From Carposina sasakii (taxonomy: Eukaryota > Arthropoda > Insecta > Lepidoptera > Carposinidae): a stretch of DNA of 64,000 nt. The stretch's first letter is position 1, and each line of letters begins with the position of its first letter. The notes under the pieces were generated by a model. It had not been told where the DNA came from and made no database searches. It saw nothing but the letters and a program-made list of their open reading frames with translations. The stretch spans positions 9,681,115-9,745,114 of the forward strand of contig CP053161.1 of assembly GCA_014607495.2 (NCBI GenBank). Reading direction: 5' to 3'. Of this stretch, positions 22,646 through 33,299 are shown one piece after another. The position numbers were made by a program, and so were the translations under genes.

Positions 22646-23933
22646 CTTCCCACATCACTACAGGAATCTAATTAATACCTGCAGAAATCCTCTCTCCCCT
22701 ATCCTATATAACCAACACAAAGCATCGTCTATCACCGACACGACAGCATCACAAAGATGAATAAAGATTTATAGAAAACCTCGCAGTTCATGAAATAATG
22801 AAATTTATGGTTACCGAGTTCCGCTACGTTATTGAAAATAATAGTTTCGAAAAAATACCTTGGGTTTGTAAGTTTTGTAAGATTGTTATTTTAAAGATAC
22901 ATTCAGGTTATACGTGAAACAGTTGGACTCTTGCCAAATTCTGGATGCATCATTATAGACAGTGAGTAGAAAATTACAGTTAGGTGGACGGATACGAGAC
23001 AATGTATCATTTCAAGGTAAAAAAATTACGCGAAATGCGGTTAACAGTTAAGTGCAAAGTAACATTATAACATAAGGATGCGAGTATCCTAACAATACGT
23101 TCAAGTCCCTAAATAAAGCAGATCTTTAGATAATGGTTAAAATCAAGTGTTTAGAGTGCTTAGCCAAACATTCAACGTTCTTAAAACATTACGTCATGTA
23201 ACGAACGCGAAGTAAAGCGCGACGCAAGATCTTTGCGCAAAATGAGAGAGGTTCCCAATCGACGGCACTTAGGAAACTTTGTATGAACTTTTGCAGTGTA
23301 CATACCGCTCTACTTCCTGCCTCTGTATCACACAATGAAAAATAATCCCCCACACGTTCAGGGATTTCATTAACGCTGAGGTCAGAACTATGTGAACCCT
23401 GGGCTTAATATAACTTCGTATATATGAGGCTGCAATACGTATCTATGCGTACGTGTAGTTATGCGTAATCCCAATGAGGAAAATGAACGAAAATAAATAG
23501 TTTTAATTATTTTTTTATAGTTTTCTGCAATATTTATTTTTAAATATATGCCTTTTTAATATACGGCCTATATTCAGCAGTAAACTTGTCGTAGCTGGAA
23601 ACGATGAAACGGTGATGATGGCGCCTATATAGGTAATAGCAACAAAAAAATCTATAATTCATGGTCTTTTTAGTACTTAAGTAAGAAAATCAAGAGAACA
23701 TTATACAAATAACATAATTTCTTTGGACAAGATCACTTTTTGACCTAATGATAGCATTAATTTATATAAGTATCTTATTTTCTTAAAAAAAAAAGCTTAT
23801 TATGTCAGTATCAAAGTTGATCAAGCGTGCTTCCAAAAAATGCAATAAAATGAATAAATCATCCAACAAAGAATACCAAGATGGTAGGTAATACATATTT
23901 ATAAGAATAGAAAAAAACTTAATCGGAAAAAAT
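22646..23933. other. Upstream region of MAPEG copy A, nothing else recognised
   Basis: No repeat copy was identified. No clear TATA/initiator pair could be fixed for the gene at 23934. Confidence 0.45.
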
Positions 23934-24338
23934 ATGGAGGAACAAAAACAAATTATACATTTCGGAGGAGAATGTCCTGCCATAAGATTACTGCACAGCT
24001 ACTTCTTTTACTCAACCATGGCTGCACTGAAGCTATCTTTATCCCAATCCTTATGTCGAAGAATTGTGAACCCGGAAAGAGTAGGAAAAGTAAATATGTG
24101 TGAATGGAAATACTTAACACCTTTCTGGATACTTGCTGCTATTTTTATAACAACTTTACCGGGTGAAACTGTCACTATATTGATCTTAAGGTTATTCTTG
24201 CTATCTAGGTATGTAGCGCTTATAGGGCGCCTGTATTACATACCAAGGCATATAACCGCTGGTGCATCTTTAATATCGTTTTCTATTTGTATTTGTATGG
24301 CTTCAACGATTTTATATAGATATAGAAATGCGTATTAG
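23934..24338 (+). CDS. MAPEG-family protein, microsomal glutathione S-transferase 1-like (copy A)
   Basis: A 134-residue open frame with four hydrophobic segments (about residues 19-40, 61-76, 80-98 and 108-127), the topology of MAPEG enzymes, which conjugate glutathione or reduce lipid peroxides in ER and outer mitochondrial membranes. Family-like features seen: HSYFFYSTMAALK at the first segment, an NPER stretch (46-49) where MGST1 proteins have NPED, TPFW opening the second segment, and LRLFLLSR (85-92) resembling the FRLxxxAR motif of the third segment. It shares HSYxFYSTxxALK, TPFW, TTxPxET and a YRxA ending with the gene at 32661. The loop between segments one and two is much shorter than in typical ~150-155-residue MGST1. 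I used the first ATG; no in-frame stop lies just upstream, so a spliced 5' exon is not excluded. The frame is one exon, so it could also be an old retrocopy. Activity is inferred, not shown. Confidence 0.7.
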   Translation: MEEQKQIIHFGGECPAIRLLHSYFFYSTMAALKLSLSQSLCRRIVNPERVGKVNMCEWKYLTPFWILAAIFITTLPGETVTILILRLFLLSRYVALIGRLYYIPRHITAGASLISFSICICMASTILYRYRNAY

Positions 24339-24393
24339 TATGTTTTAGTTTATGTATGATGTTATCAAAATGACCACTGCAGACTGTGTTATA

Positions 24394-24399
24394 AATAAA
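24394..24399 (+). promoter_or_regulatory. Polyadenylation signal of MAPEG copy A
   Basis: AATAAA inside ATAAATAAAT, 56 bases after the stop codon at 24338. The same ten-base block follows the second MAPEG-like gene. Confidence 0.5.
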
Positions 24400-25837
24400 T
24401 ATACTATTGTTTTAAAATAGTTTACGAACCTCATTATGCTCGATCATATTACGTATTAAAATCAATGAAACATTTGAGGTAGATGATAATATTCGTATGA
24501 GTATTTACTAACTCACACGAGTTTTTTAATCTATCTTCAATACAAAGTTTAAAGTTATTTCTTGTTATTTGGTACTTCCCCGGGCGGGTAATTACATAAT
24601 AAAGGTAATTATGCGTGCGGTAATTTCCTTTACACGCCGAAAGTCGAAAAACTTTCCCCATGCCAAAATCAGACTTTGGGGTCTTAATATGTATTACATC
24701 AGGTAATTAGTAAATGGCTTTGGAAGGATAATTTGTAGCTCATTAGGTAAATACTTGTATATTTTATGAAGTATTTAAATATATTTACTTTGAGGCAGCA
24801 AGGGGAAAAAGACGTTATATATTATGTTTAAAAATTTTCGATCACACTCATTAAAAATAACCAAGAGCACAAAATAATTCCGTCTCTCACGCAAGCGCTT
24901 TAAAGGTAAAAAATGTCGCTTAGAATACGAGGGAGGCTAATCTTAGTGGCTAGCGGCGAAGGGGATACAACATAAAATAATCAATATCACTTACTGATGT
25001 TATGCGTTGTCTTACTAATGCTGTTTTCTTGTTGCTGCCAATATGGGCAAAGAAAGAGCATATCGATACTTCTCATCAGTGACTGGTGCATATTCATTCA
25101 TTGTTATAGCCTTAGCTTAGATTAATGATAGGTCTTCGCTGTGGAGCGAATCATTATTCTAACCCGGGTACTATAAAAAAAATCAGGTTATTAAATGTTT
25201 TATTGGGTGCGTAATAAAGCATCAGTTAGTAGACACTAGCTTATATATTTAATTCATATAACAGATGTAGATAATTTAATAATGACAGAATTTAATAGCT
25301 AAATCTTTCAAGATATTGAATTTCAGACCATTGACCTTGGGCTATGAGCGATAAGATTACAATATTTAATTAATTTAAGATACTCAAATGTTTAATATAA
25401 TCTCTATGTGAATACTAAATGGCATTACCTTTTACCTACTACAGTCAATCTAATTATACACCGCAGAAACTCGCTACAAACAAATTTATGTAATTACGGC
25501 CCACCTTTAACTCGATAATTTGTTATGCATTTTGTGTGTTAATGAGTTTCAGGGCTGTTACATGAATGTTTGATTACAGGGTTGAACGTTTCAACTACGT
25601 ACGTCTATATACATATAGGTAGTTGTGGGCGTGTTTGCATCATCTACAGCAGCGTTTCTAAACCCTTTTCAGTCCGCGGCGGACAACTAGAGAATTAATT
25701 AACTTAAGCACGATTTCAAGTAGGTCCTCAATATAAACCAGGAAAAAGTTTTTTTCATTTCACTTGCTGTCACACATTTGCAAGTAAGTAGGCATTTAGT
25801 TATTAATGACTAACTAATTAATGACTAACTGACAATT
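24400..25837. other. No recognised feature
   Basis: AT-rich DNA downstream of MAPEG copy A with only short unsupported frames. Confidence 0.5.
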
Positions 25838-26210
25838 AGGTTTTTCCAACGGTCAGATAGCCAATCAGGGAAAAAGTTGATACTGCCTTTCTTTAAAACT
25901 TGATCAAATAGAGACAGCATTAACTTTATATGACTTAATATTATAAACGTGAGAGAATGTGAGTATGGATGAACGGATGTTTGTACTCTTTCACGTAAAA
26001 ACGGCTGGAGCGATTTTAATAAAATTTGGTATGGAGTTAGTTTACACCCTGGATTAACACATAGGCTACTTTTTTATCCCGGAAAAACATTTTTATCCCG
26101 GATAATTTCGACATTTTGTTTTTTCTGCAGTCCACGCGGACGAAGTCGCGGGCGTCCACTATCCTTCATATAGGCTACTGACCGTTGGAAAAATTAGCCC
26201 TAATTCAAAT
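25838..26210. mobile_element. MITE family C, copy C1, containing a nested LINE tail
   Basis: Left GGTTTTTCCAACGGTCAGAT and right CTGACCGTTGGAAAAATTAG are inverted repeats. The internal GAGACAGCATTAACTT resembles TGATGCTGTCTCTAT of copy C2 at 38178. The insert at 25940-26164 is a separate element. Confidence 0.7.
25940..26164 (-). mobile_element. RTE-type LINE 3' end nested in MITE C1
   Basis: Reverse-strand copy with ACGGCTGGAGCGATTTTAAT, GGCTACTTTTTTATCCCGG and CCACGCGGACGAAGTCGCGG. Close relatives at 33628 and 36411. Confidence 0.8.
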
Positions 26211-26561
26211 GTCCATAGATAAAACGGGGGTACTCTGATTACATGTTAAGAAACACTGATTTATAGCACTTTTGTATTTGTTTGCATAAATAATTAATTT
26301 CAGCGTGTAAAATTACATGAGTCACATGAGAATTTTGACCAATTTATGTCACTACTGATTACACACAGTTTAAAACAAAATTACCACAAGCTGGATTCAG
26401 CTGGAATAATGGATCTATCTACTGAATGAACAAGAATATCTAGTTTTGTGTATACAGTGTAGGTATATAAAGCCAAATATTACGCAAATATCCTCTAAAG
26501 AGACTCTTTATACTACTTGTTAATTCAAATGTCAATAATTATTTGTATTGTCAGTCCTAAG

Positions 26562-26760
26562 ATCCCAATCATATCTCGGTTCACTTAATCTCTTCATTCC
26601 CGGATATGTACCCGGAGTTGGATCTGTTAAAAGGACACCTACAACAACCTAACCGAACCAATCCCAGTCATATCTCGCTTCACTTAATCTCTTCGTTCCC
26701 GGATATGCACACGGACTTGGATATATTTAAAGGATATATATCCTTAGTCGGAGTGATATG
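26562..26760. repeat. 99-bp tandem duplication
   Basis: The ATCCCAATCATATCTCGGTT block at 26562 and ATCCCAGTCATATCTCGCTT at 26661 continue in parallel through TTCACTTAATCTCTTC and CCCGGATATG. The open frame 26606-26923 runs over it and is not taken as a gene. Confidence 0.85.
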
Positions 26761-27082
26761 CTACATGTTCAATCCTTTCTCGGATATGGTTAGCCCATGC
26801 CTAGTCCAAAGGGGTTGGATATTTAACGGAATATTTATGATAGGGGAGATTTTTGAGGTCAAGGTTTACCTATCTTTAAAATACCTTTATGTTTATTTTT
26901 TTCACCTTGATATTCATATCTAACTATACTAACTATTTTATTTTATACAGAGGTCCATTGATATAGTAATATTATTATTACAGTGCAGTAATAAATTACC
27001 TATATAGTAGCCAAATACTAGTTTACACACCAGAACAGTTTCATAATGTGACTAAAGTGAATTTGAATAAAAGCTTTAATAA

Positions 27083-27319
27083 ATGGCGTTCAACATTACA
27101 CCATATGTAAAGCAAAAAGCTTTAGCATACATTATTCACCACGTAGTTATCATGTCCGGGTGCAAAACATCGTACAAAGCCTACAACACGAGTCCTGGGT
27201 GTGACAGCGCGATATTAAGACAAATTTCTCTATTTGCTCTATATATTAGACGAGGAAACACAGTGCATGTAACGGAATTTTCGCCATTTGCGAGTTATTT
27301 ATACATTGGTCCTACATAG
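27083..27319 (+). CDS. Unrecognised small protein, 78 residues
   Basis: Single open frame starting MAFNITPYVKQKALAYIIHH, with no signal peptide and only weakly hydrophobic stretches (about residues 14-25 and 46-56). Three cysteines lie at mid-protein. The ATG follows an A-rich leader and an AATAAA stands at 27394-27399, 75 bases after the stop, so it has the outline of a compact single-exon gene. It does not overlap any repeat I recognised and lies between the two MAPEG-like genes on the same strand. I recognise no domain and assign no function. In DNA this rich in AT, a 78-codon frame can occur by chance or be a relic of a transposon. Confidence 0.25.
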   Translation: MAFNITPYVKQKALAYIIHHVVIMSGCKTSYKAYNTSPGCDSAILRQISLFALYIRRGNTVHVTEFSPFASYLYIGPT

Positions 27320-27888
27320 GATGAATGAATCGAACTTCTAATATAGAATAGCCTTATATGCCAAGTTTCCATACACTTTGTTTAGAAAGTGCAAATAAAG
27401 CATATAAAATCTCGCGGGACCTCAAGCTACTATGATAGTATTAAAATTATAGAAAAATCAGAATGTGAAGTATGAAGAGACGCTTAATATTAAATTAAGC
27501 ACTAACTTTACTTGTTGACTTCGTTGTTTAGCGACTAGATCAAATCATGCTCTACCTATATAAATACTGAAAGCCTACTAAAGCATTATAGCAGAACAAG
27601 TCACGAAAACATACAGAAGTGGCCTTCTTGTCTCAGAGGACCCAATACACAATTACTAACCCAGATACTCGCATTGCTGTAAATTTACCACTGCATAAGA
27701 CAGCTTCTGCATTAAGACACCAAACAACAATCTCACAATAAGCAAGTTACACCCATTCATGCCCACACACACTGTTAATTTAGTTCCGTCCTGTATAGTT
27801 ACTATCACAAACTCAACACGTGTATTTACACAAACATTCACCCGAACCATGTGTCATCGTGTCGTGGTCGGAAACGCCAGCCAAATTG

Positions 27889-27930
27889 TGAGCATCAATA
27901 TGACGGGATCAAGTCCCCAATTTGAAATGT
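27889..27930. repeat. 42-bp direct repeat, first copy
   Basis: TGAGCATCAATATGAC through AAGTCCCCAATTTGAAATGT; 39 of 42 bases match the copy at 28414-28455, directly after a LINE tail. Confidence 0.85.
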
Positions 27931-28117
27931 TTCACATTAAAGAGTTTGTGCTACATAATGTACTATTTGTACCCCGAAGCAGACATTTGTATCTACCTCT
28001 AAAGGTAAAGGAAATACCTATGTCATCCCTGATCCCGCCACTTTGACGTCAAATTGGCGGGATTTAATGTTATACATTTCTCCTCTCATATAGGTATATA
28101 GTATAACTAGCTGACCC

Positions 28118-28408
28118 GGCAAACGTTGTTTTTCCATGTAAAAGGGGTTGATCCTAGAGGGGTTAAAATTCATGGTTGTATGTATTTTTGTATGCTGTAT
28201 CATAAAAAAATAAAAACAAAAAATTTTGTCAAAAAAATAAAAATAAAAATTTAGGGGTGGACCACCCTTAACATTTAGGGGGATAAAAAATAGATGTTGT
28301 CCGATTCTCCACCCTAACCGATATGCATGCTAAGATTTACGAAAATCGGTCGAGCCGTTTCGGAGGAGTTTAACTTCTAACACCGTGACACGAGAATTTT
28401 ATTAGATT
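28118..28408 (+). mobile_element. LINE 3' end (GCTGACCCGGCAAACGTTG family)
   Basis: GCTGACCCGGCAAACGTTGT, TAGAGGGGTTAAAATTCATG, GATTCTCCACCCTAACCGAT and CGAGCCGTTTCGGAGGAGTT, ending ACACGAGAATTTTATTAGAT. A second copy is at 44234. Confidence 0.8.
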
Positions 28409-28413
28409 TGGGA

Positions 28414-28455
28414 TGAGCATCAAGATGACAGAATCAAGTCCCCAATTTGAAATGT
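28414..28455. repeat. 42-bp direct repeat, second copy
   Basis: Pairs with 27889-27930. Confidence 0.85.
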
Positions 28456-28902
28456 ATAATACCTACTCTGATTTTTTATTCCGTAGAATTCTGACGTTTC
28501 TACGAGTAGATGTTAGCAGTAAAAATAATGTTCTCTTAATGTGTAGACAAAAATACAACGATGATATTTATTGCACATAAATACAAAAAAGGTTACACTA
28601 CATTCATTGTTAAATAAATATGCAGATGTAGCTTTAAAATGTGTTTCACTATCAAAATATAATTCTTAAAGAAATTTTTGGGGTAAAATTCCAGTGGAGA
28701 TAACTGCAACGAATTACATGAAACATAAACATTTGGTATCACTTTATAAAAAGATTACATTCACTAATAAAATCAAATACATACATTTTAAAATGTACAG
28801 ACTGAGTTGTTTATGGCATGGTCAATGAAACAAGACAATTTTTGTAAACAAACCGCCTATACTCGTAGGTACTTAACCTAAAAAGTACTTTTATATTATA
28901 GA

Positions 28903-29215
28903 CTAGTGGGCGCCCCGACTCCGTCCGCGTGGACTACAGAAAAAAACAAAATATCGAAATTATCCGGGATAAAAACATTTTCCCGGGATAAAAAGCCTAT
29001 ATGTTAAGTGGGACCTGTCACAATATATTCCTGAAAACTGCATCGAAATCGGTTCAGCCGTTTCTTAGATTAGCGTGCACAAACGCACAGACAAACAGAC
29101 AAACAGATAAACAGACAAAAATTCCAAAAATCATTGTTTTGGGTACTATTGCCTTGATAAAGGTATTTTATAATAAATTTTTTTATATCTTCCATGTACA
29201 GATAGATGTGCCAAT
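28903..29215 (+). mobile_element. RTE-type LINE 3' end
   Basis: ACTAGTGGGCGCCCCGACTC to TCTTCCATGTACAGATAGAT. Same family as 17112, with a longer A/C-rich GACAAACAGATAAACAGACA part. Confidence 0.8.
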
Positions 29216-30044
29216 CATTGGAGAAAAAATCAAGAACTTTCACTTGAAATACCAAGAATGATAACACTGATTTGCCCTCTATGGGTAAATCTTGTCCATT
29301 TTGCTTTTTGGGTTTACTGAATGAAGTCGTTGCATGAGATAATCTCGCCTTCGTCCAGATAACAATTTTTTTAACATGTGCTCTTTGATAGAGTTATTTA
29401 ACATGCAACACGATGCTCCAATATATAGTTAGAAAATAAACCCAACAAAACGATTGTTTGAAGTAATCCGCATTCAGAGTTCTGTACTCACATTGAATAT
29501 ACCAGGCAATAGGAAACTATTTGCAAAATTACGTACGTTCTACTAATTCCTGAACCAAAACAGTAATACGAATATGCAAACTTTGATTTTCTCCACCAAC
29601 GTAATATAACTAGTTTAAGAACAAATTTCCGTGCATTTGCTTTGAACCTTTCCCACGGTATCAAAGTGAAATCTTCTTTGCACCGTGCGTGATACCTTAA
29701 GACAATATTTCAAGATTATCTAGGAATAATTCATTAACTTTTGTCAGAAACTCCCTCAGAATGATTTATAATTTATCTTGCTCAATATTTTTGTTATATT
29801 TCCCCGTATTCCCGTGATATTTAACAGGAATATTTACCTCGTAATGACTTTGAGACGCGCTAGCAACTTATCACTGATATTTTACATCTGGTCCCGCTGT
29901 ACACGTGGCTGTAAGATTTTTTTTTTAATACTGCCGTATGTATGTTTAACATACTATATGGGTTCTCTGTTCTCCCAGGAGTTCTCCCGGTTTTAACCAC
30001 GAGGACCCCACCAAAACTCACTACATATCACTACATATTATAAA
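29216..30044. other. No recognised feature
   Basis: No coding or repeat assignment possible. Confidence 0.45.
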
Positions 30045-30225
30045 ACAAAGTCGCTTTCTGCTGTCTGTCCATATGCTTAGATCTTTCAAACTAGAGAACG
30101 GATTTTGATGCGGTTTTTTTAATAGATAGAGTGATTCACAAGGAAGGTTTATAATGTATAACTAGGGACCCGCTCCGGCTTCGCACGGGAGTAATGCACT
30201 TTCACGTGGAAGAAGCCTTCGGCGG
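30045..30225 (-). mobile_element. LINE 3' tail (GATTTTGATGCGG family)
   Basis: Has AGAACGGATTTTGATGCGGT, GAGTGATTCACAAGGAAGG and CCGGCTTCGCACGGGAGTAA. Relatives at 15720 and 39435. Confidence 0.65.
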
Positions 30226-30664
30226 CCGCTAGTCTAGTATAAACTAGAACGCAACATAGAAAATTCCCACACAAATCGGTATAAGTATACGCAAGGGTCA
30301 TATTATATTAAGTAGCTGATTAGCGTCAGCAATATTTCCCTTTTCATCATCCCCACAAAGTAAATTACTTAATTGCTTAAATTTTAATCGTAGTAATTTC
30401 CACATAATTCCGAAGTCAGCCCAAAACTGTCACCATACACGTTTAGACTCATTACAAATTCATTACTTCAACCAGATCAAAGTCAGTAATTCTAGATATC
30501 ACAAGTGTTTAGAGAATTGAACCCTCGACCTTTGGCTTAGTATGCAGACAAACTACGAACTATATAACCCACAACGTTGATAGGCTCTTAGATCGTTACT
30601 TGACTATTAATTGCAAAGACTAATGCAAACAGTCCTATTTATTAGTACCTAAGTAATATGCCGC

Positions 30665-30912
30665 AGTAATATAAAGTGGCGCGTGGTGCCGGCAGAGTAG
30701 ACTTTGTACCACCCCATGCCTGCCCGTAGGTATCGTGGGTTTCCGGGAGGTGCGCAGCAGCACCTCTCGTACTGACAACATGGTCTGCGGTACAACTTGC
30801 CTGCCCAGCGTGGTGACTATGGGTAAAAACTACCTTATGGCAGTAGCCTTGTGGCGTGCCCTGGGGGAGGCCTACGTCCAGCAGTGGACTGCAATAGGCT
30901 GAAGACGAACTA
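30665..30912 (+). mobile_element. RTE LINE 3' end (GGAGGCCTACGTCCAGCAG family)
   Basis: The plus strand ends in GGGGGAGGCCTACGTCCAGC and AGTGGACTGCAATAGGCTGA. Reverse copies at 48482 and 53268 share the ATGTTGTCA...CACGGGAGG middle, here inverted. Confidence 0.75.
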
Positions 30913-30984
30913 ATATAAAGTAAGTTGCACATGATCTAGAAACTAGAAGTCCTTAGGCTAATTACTTAACATAAAACCAATCAA

Positions 30985-31075
30985 TTGACCCGGTAGCTCA
31001 GTGGTTAGAGTGCTAGCACGGTATGCAGAGGTCGTGGGTTCGATTCCCACTCGGTTGAGGAATTTTTTCCAATTC
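30985..31075 (+). mobile_element. tRNA-like SINE head
   Basis: CGGTAGCTCAGTGGTTAGAG (box A) and GTGGGTTCGATTCCCAC (a perfect 5-bp T arm), then a T run. The acceptor stem has a mismatch and wobble pairs, and the anticodon stem does not pair. Related to 16540, so it is treated as a dispersed tRNA-like element rather than a tRNA gene. Confidence 0.6.
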
Positions 31076-31339
31076 TTTATTAATAATTTTGTAAAATAGA
31101 AATTACTAAATTGTTTCGAAAAAAAATAAAAGATTGTGAGATTTATGATTTTTCTGAACATTATTCTAAAACTATTTATTGTTTATCGCAAGAAAAGTTG
31201 AAAAATTCCGTATGACACACGTGAGCTTTAGCAATTATCGCACTCGACTTTTACAACCAACTAAGCCTTGTGCATAAATATGACCAACTTAGCTAATTTG
31301 TGTCATAATGTAGGTACTATTAATTATCTATAGGTATTC

Positions 31340-31406
31340 GTGTCGGCTTTCCGTCCCATCGGACTATGAGAGTAACGGAATAAAGAGTGCACCTGTGTTT
31401 GCGCTT
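31340..31406 (-). repeat. Fragment of the TCCCATCGGACTATGAGAG tail
   Basis: Same block as in the SINE at 18284, in the same plus-strand reading, ending at the edge of the RT fragment at 31407. Confidence 0.65.
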
Positions 31407-31775
31407 CTAGGGCTACATCTTCGATGGATATCGGCTCAGGGATGATGTGTCGATTGAACATTACCTTGGTCTTCTCCAGGTTCATCCCAAGTCCTACACG
31501 CCTCGGGGCAGCATTAAGACTAGACAGCATTTTTTGCAGGTCCTGCAGCGATTCAGCCATCAAGACTGTATCATCAGCAAAGCGGAGATGCGTGAGATAT
31601 TTACCGTTGACGTTGATGCCTAGTCCATTCCATTGAAGCGTCTTGAAGACGTCTTCCATCGCGTTGGTGAAGAGTTTCGGGGATATGACATCACCCTGTC
31701 TCACACGTCGGAGTAGTTGGATCGGTCCCGTTTGGTAGGTTTGGACTTGAACAGATATCGTTGCCATTTGGTAGA
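31407..31775 (-). pseudogene. RTE-type reverse transcriptase fragment
   Basis: Minus-strand frame with the RT fingers/palm order VRQGDVISPKLFTNAMEDVF, GKYLTHLRFADDTVLMAESL (FADD catalytic box) and a VGLGMNLEKTKVMFN-like thumb-side motif. The wording is that of RTE-clade LINE polymerases. About 120 residues remain; the endonuclease, the N-terminal half of RT and the C-terminus are missing. It stops abruptly at an unrelated tail (31340-31406), so the open frame extends artificially into that repeat. It is dead as an enzyme. Confidence 0.85.
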
Positions 31776-32660
31776 TATTTCATTAGTCCATTAAACAAAA
31801 CTGGGGTCAAGGACAAAAACAACAACAGTCAGTGTCCAAGGAATAGCCGGGTCAAAGCTAAGAAAACTAATAGGTTCAATGGAAAATGGCGATTGGCGAC
31901 TGAGATGACAAAAGACTTTTTTATTCACATGGTTTTATAACTTGAGACACATTGCTACTTTTTAGATTAGGACCACTTTTGTGGCAGTATAACTCCGAAA
32001 GTACTGACTTTTAACCTTTGTGATTATATTAAGTTTTGTTCTCCATGAAAATACCTATTCATACATGAGTATCTCTTTTCTATTGAGAGGTGGGCCCACC
32101 ATTACCCATTGTCCTTTGACGGATATTCTATACATTTTGCTGTTAAATGTCATATTTAAAACGAGTCTAACTTAAGGCGCTCTTTTGTAATAACACCGTG
32201 TATCTTCAGTTATTTTATTGCCTTCTTCTCACGAAACTTGGACCATGCCTAAAATTTTCCCACATAAAATCTGCTTCTAAAGAAATGTGAATTACTGCAG
32301 AACTTTTTGTCACTTTTATACCTTACATGCTCGAACTTTAGTTTTAAGTTCAGTTATTGATTATGTGGCTGGGTATTAAAAACACAACTCTGTCTATTGG
32401 ATGATGATTTACAACTCTTGATAAGTAAACAAAATTTCTTTTGAAAAAAGCATATTTTAGGCTGTATGGTTAGAGATATGTTCTTATATGTTCTTTATTT
32501 GACATTGACAAAATTAATTGACAACCTCAGTGTCCATATATGTTTCTGTATATTGTCTTAGTTTTTTATCTAGTTTACGCTATATTTGTGTGGTATGAAT
32601 TGCCGCAATACTAACAAAATCTCCCAAAAGCAAAGACACATGTAATTTAAAAATGGAAAA
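31776..32660. other. Upstream region of MAPEG copy B
   Basis: No repeat or coding region recognised; no promoter motif firm enough to call. Confidence 0.45.
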
Positions 32661-33029
32661 ATGCACGAAGAGAGAACGCCTAATTTGGTACACAGCTATT
32701 ACTTTTACTCTACCTTAATAGCACTAAAGTTCATCGTGCTCGCTGTATATGCATTCATTTGTCCCGAAGATAGTTTCAACAGCGTTTATCTAACAGACTT
32801 GAAGACCACGACTCCCTTCTGGCTTGTGGCTGGCATGTATGTAACTACCAATCCAAATGAAACCACTGCTTTAAGCTTGTTTCGTCTGTACACTGTAGCT
32901 TCAATTCTTGGCACAGTAAATACTTCTAAACACAACAACGCAATCAAAAGAGTTTGTTTTCATTTAATACTTGGTATAACAGTCTATATGGGATTTTCAG
33001 TTTTATTGAAGTACAGAAGTGCTATTTGA
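32661..33029 (+). CDS. MAPEG-family protein, microsomal glutathione S-transferase 1-like (copy B)
   Basis: A 122-residue open frame, paralogue of the gene at 23934. Hydrophobic segments fall at about residues 10-33, 51-64, 67-86 and 95-117, as in four-helix MAPEG proteins. Seen motifs: HSYYFYSTLIALK, CPED (34-37, matching NPED of MGST1), LKTTTPFW, and LFRLYTVAS (73-81) in place of FRLxxxAR. The arginine that ends this motif in MGST1 and in copy A (R92) is serine here (S81), which may affect glutathione handling. The start is well fixed: an in-frame TAA at 32643 precedes it, and the nearby ATG at 32653 is in another frame. An ATAAATAAAT block lies 265 bases past the stop. The N-terminus is shorter than in copy A, and the inter-helix loop is compact. 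The family call rests on motif spacing and topology; catalytic function is uncertain. Confidence 0.7.
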   Translation: MHEERTPNLVHSYYFYSTLIALKFIVLAVYAFICPEDSFNSVYLTDLKTTTPFWLVAGMYVTTNPNETTALSLFRLYTVASILGTVNTSKHNNAIKRVCFHLILGITVYMGFSVLLKYRSAI

Positions 33030-33293
33030 ACCAAATTATGGAATGTTTAATTGAATAGAGCAACCAAAGTGATACAAACACGGATAGAAACTTCTATATA
33101 CAGAGATAAATGAAAATGATATACATTCTACGGTTTAATTATCGCCTCTACCATCAACCAAATACTCCGAGAGCTTTATATCATTTATATCAAGAAATTA
33201 ATTAATTTTTAGAAGTTATCAATTAATTAAAGACTATAAGAGGAATTATAATGTAAAAATAGTAAAATACAATATTATAATATGAAAATCATA

Positions 33294-33299
33294 AATAAA
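33294..33299 (+). promoter_or_regulatory. Candidate polyadenylation signal of MAPEG copy B
   Basis: AATAAA inside ATAAATAAAT, 265 bases after the stop at 33029; identical block to that after copy A. Confidence 0.4.

Noticed and set aside
26606..26923. 105-codon plus-strand frame
   Set aside because: Runs across a 99-bp tandem duplication with no protein resemblance.
30985..31060. Possible tRNA gene with a good T arm
   Set aside because: The acceptor stem has a mismatch and several wobble pairs, and the anticodon stem fails; better explained as a SINE head.
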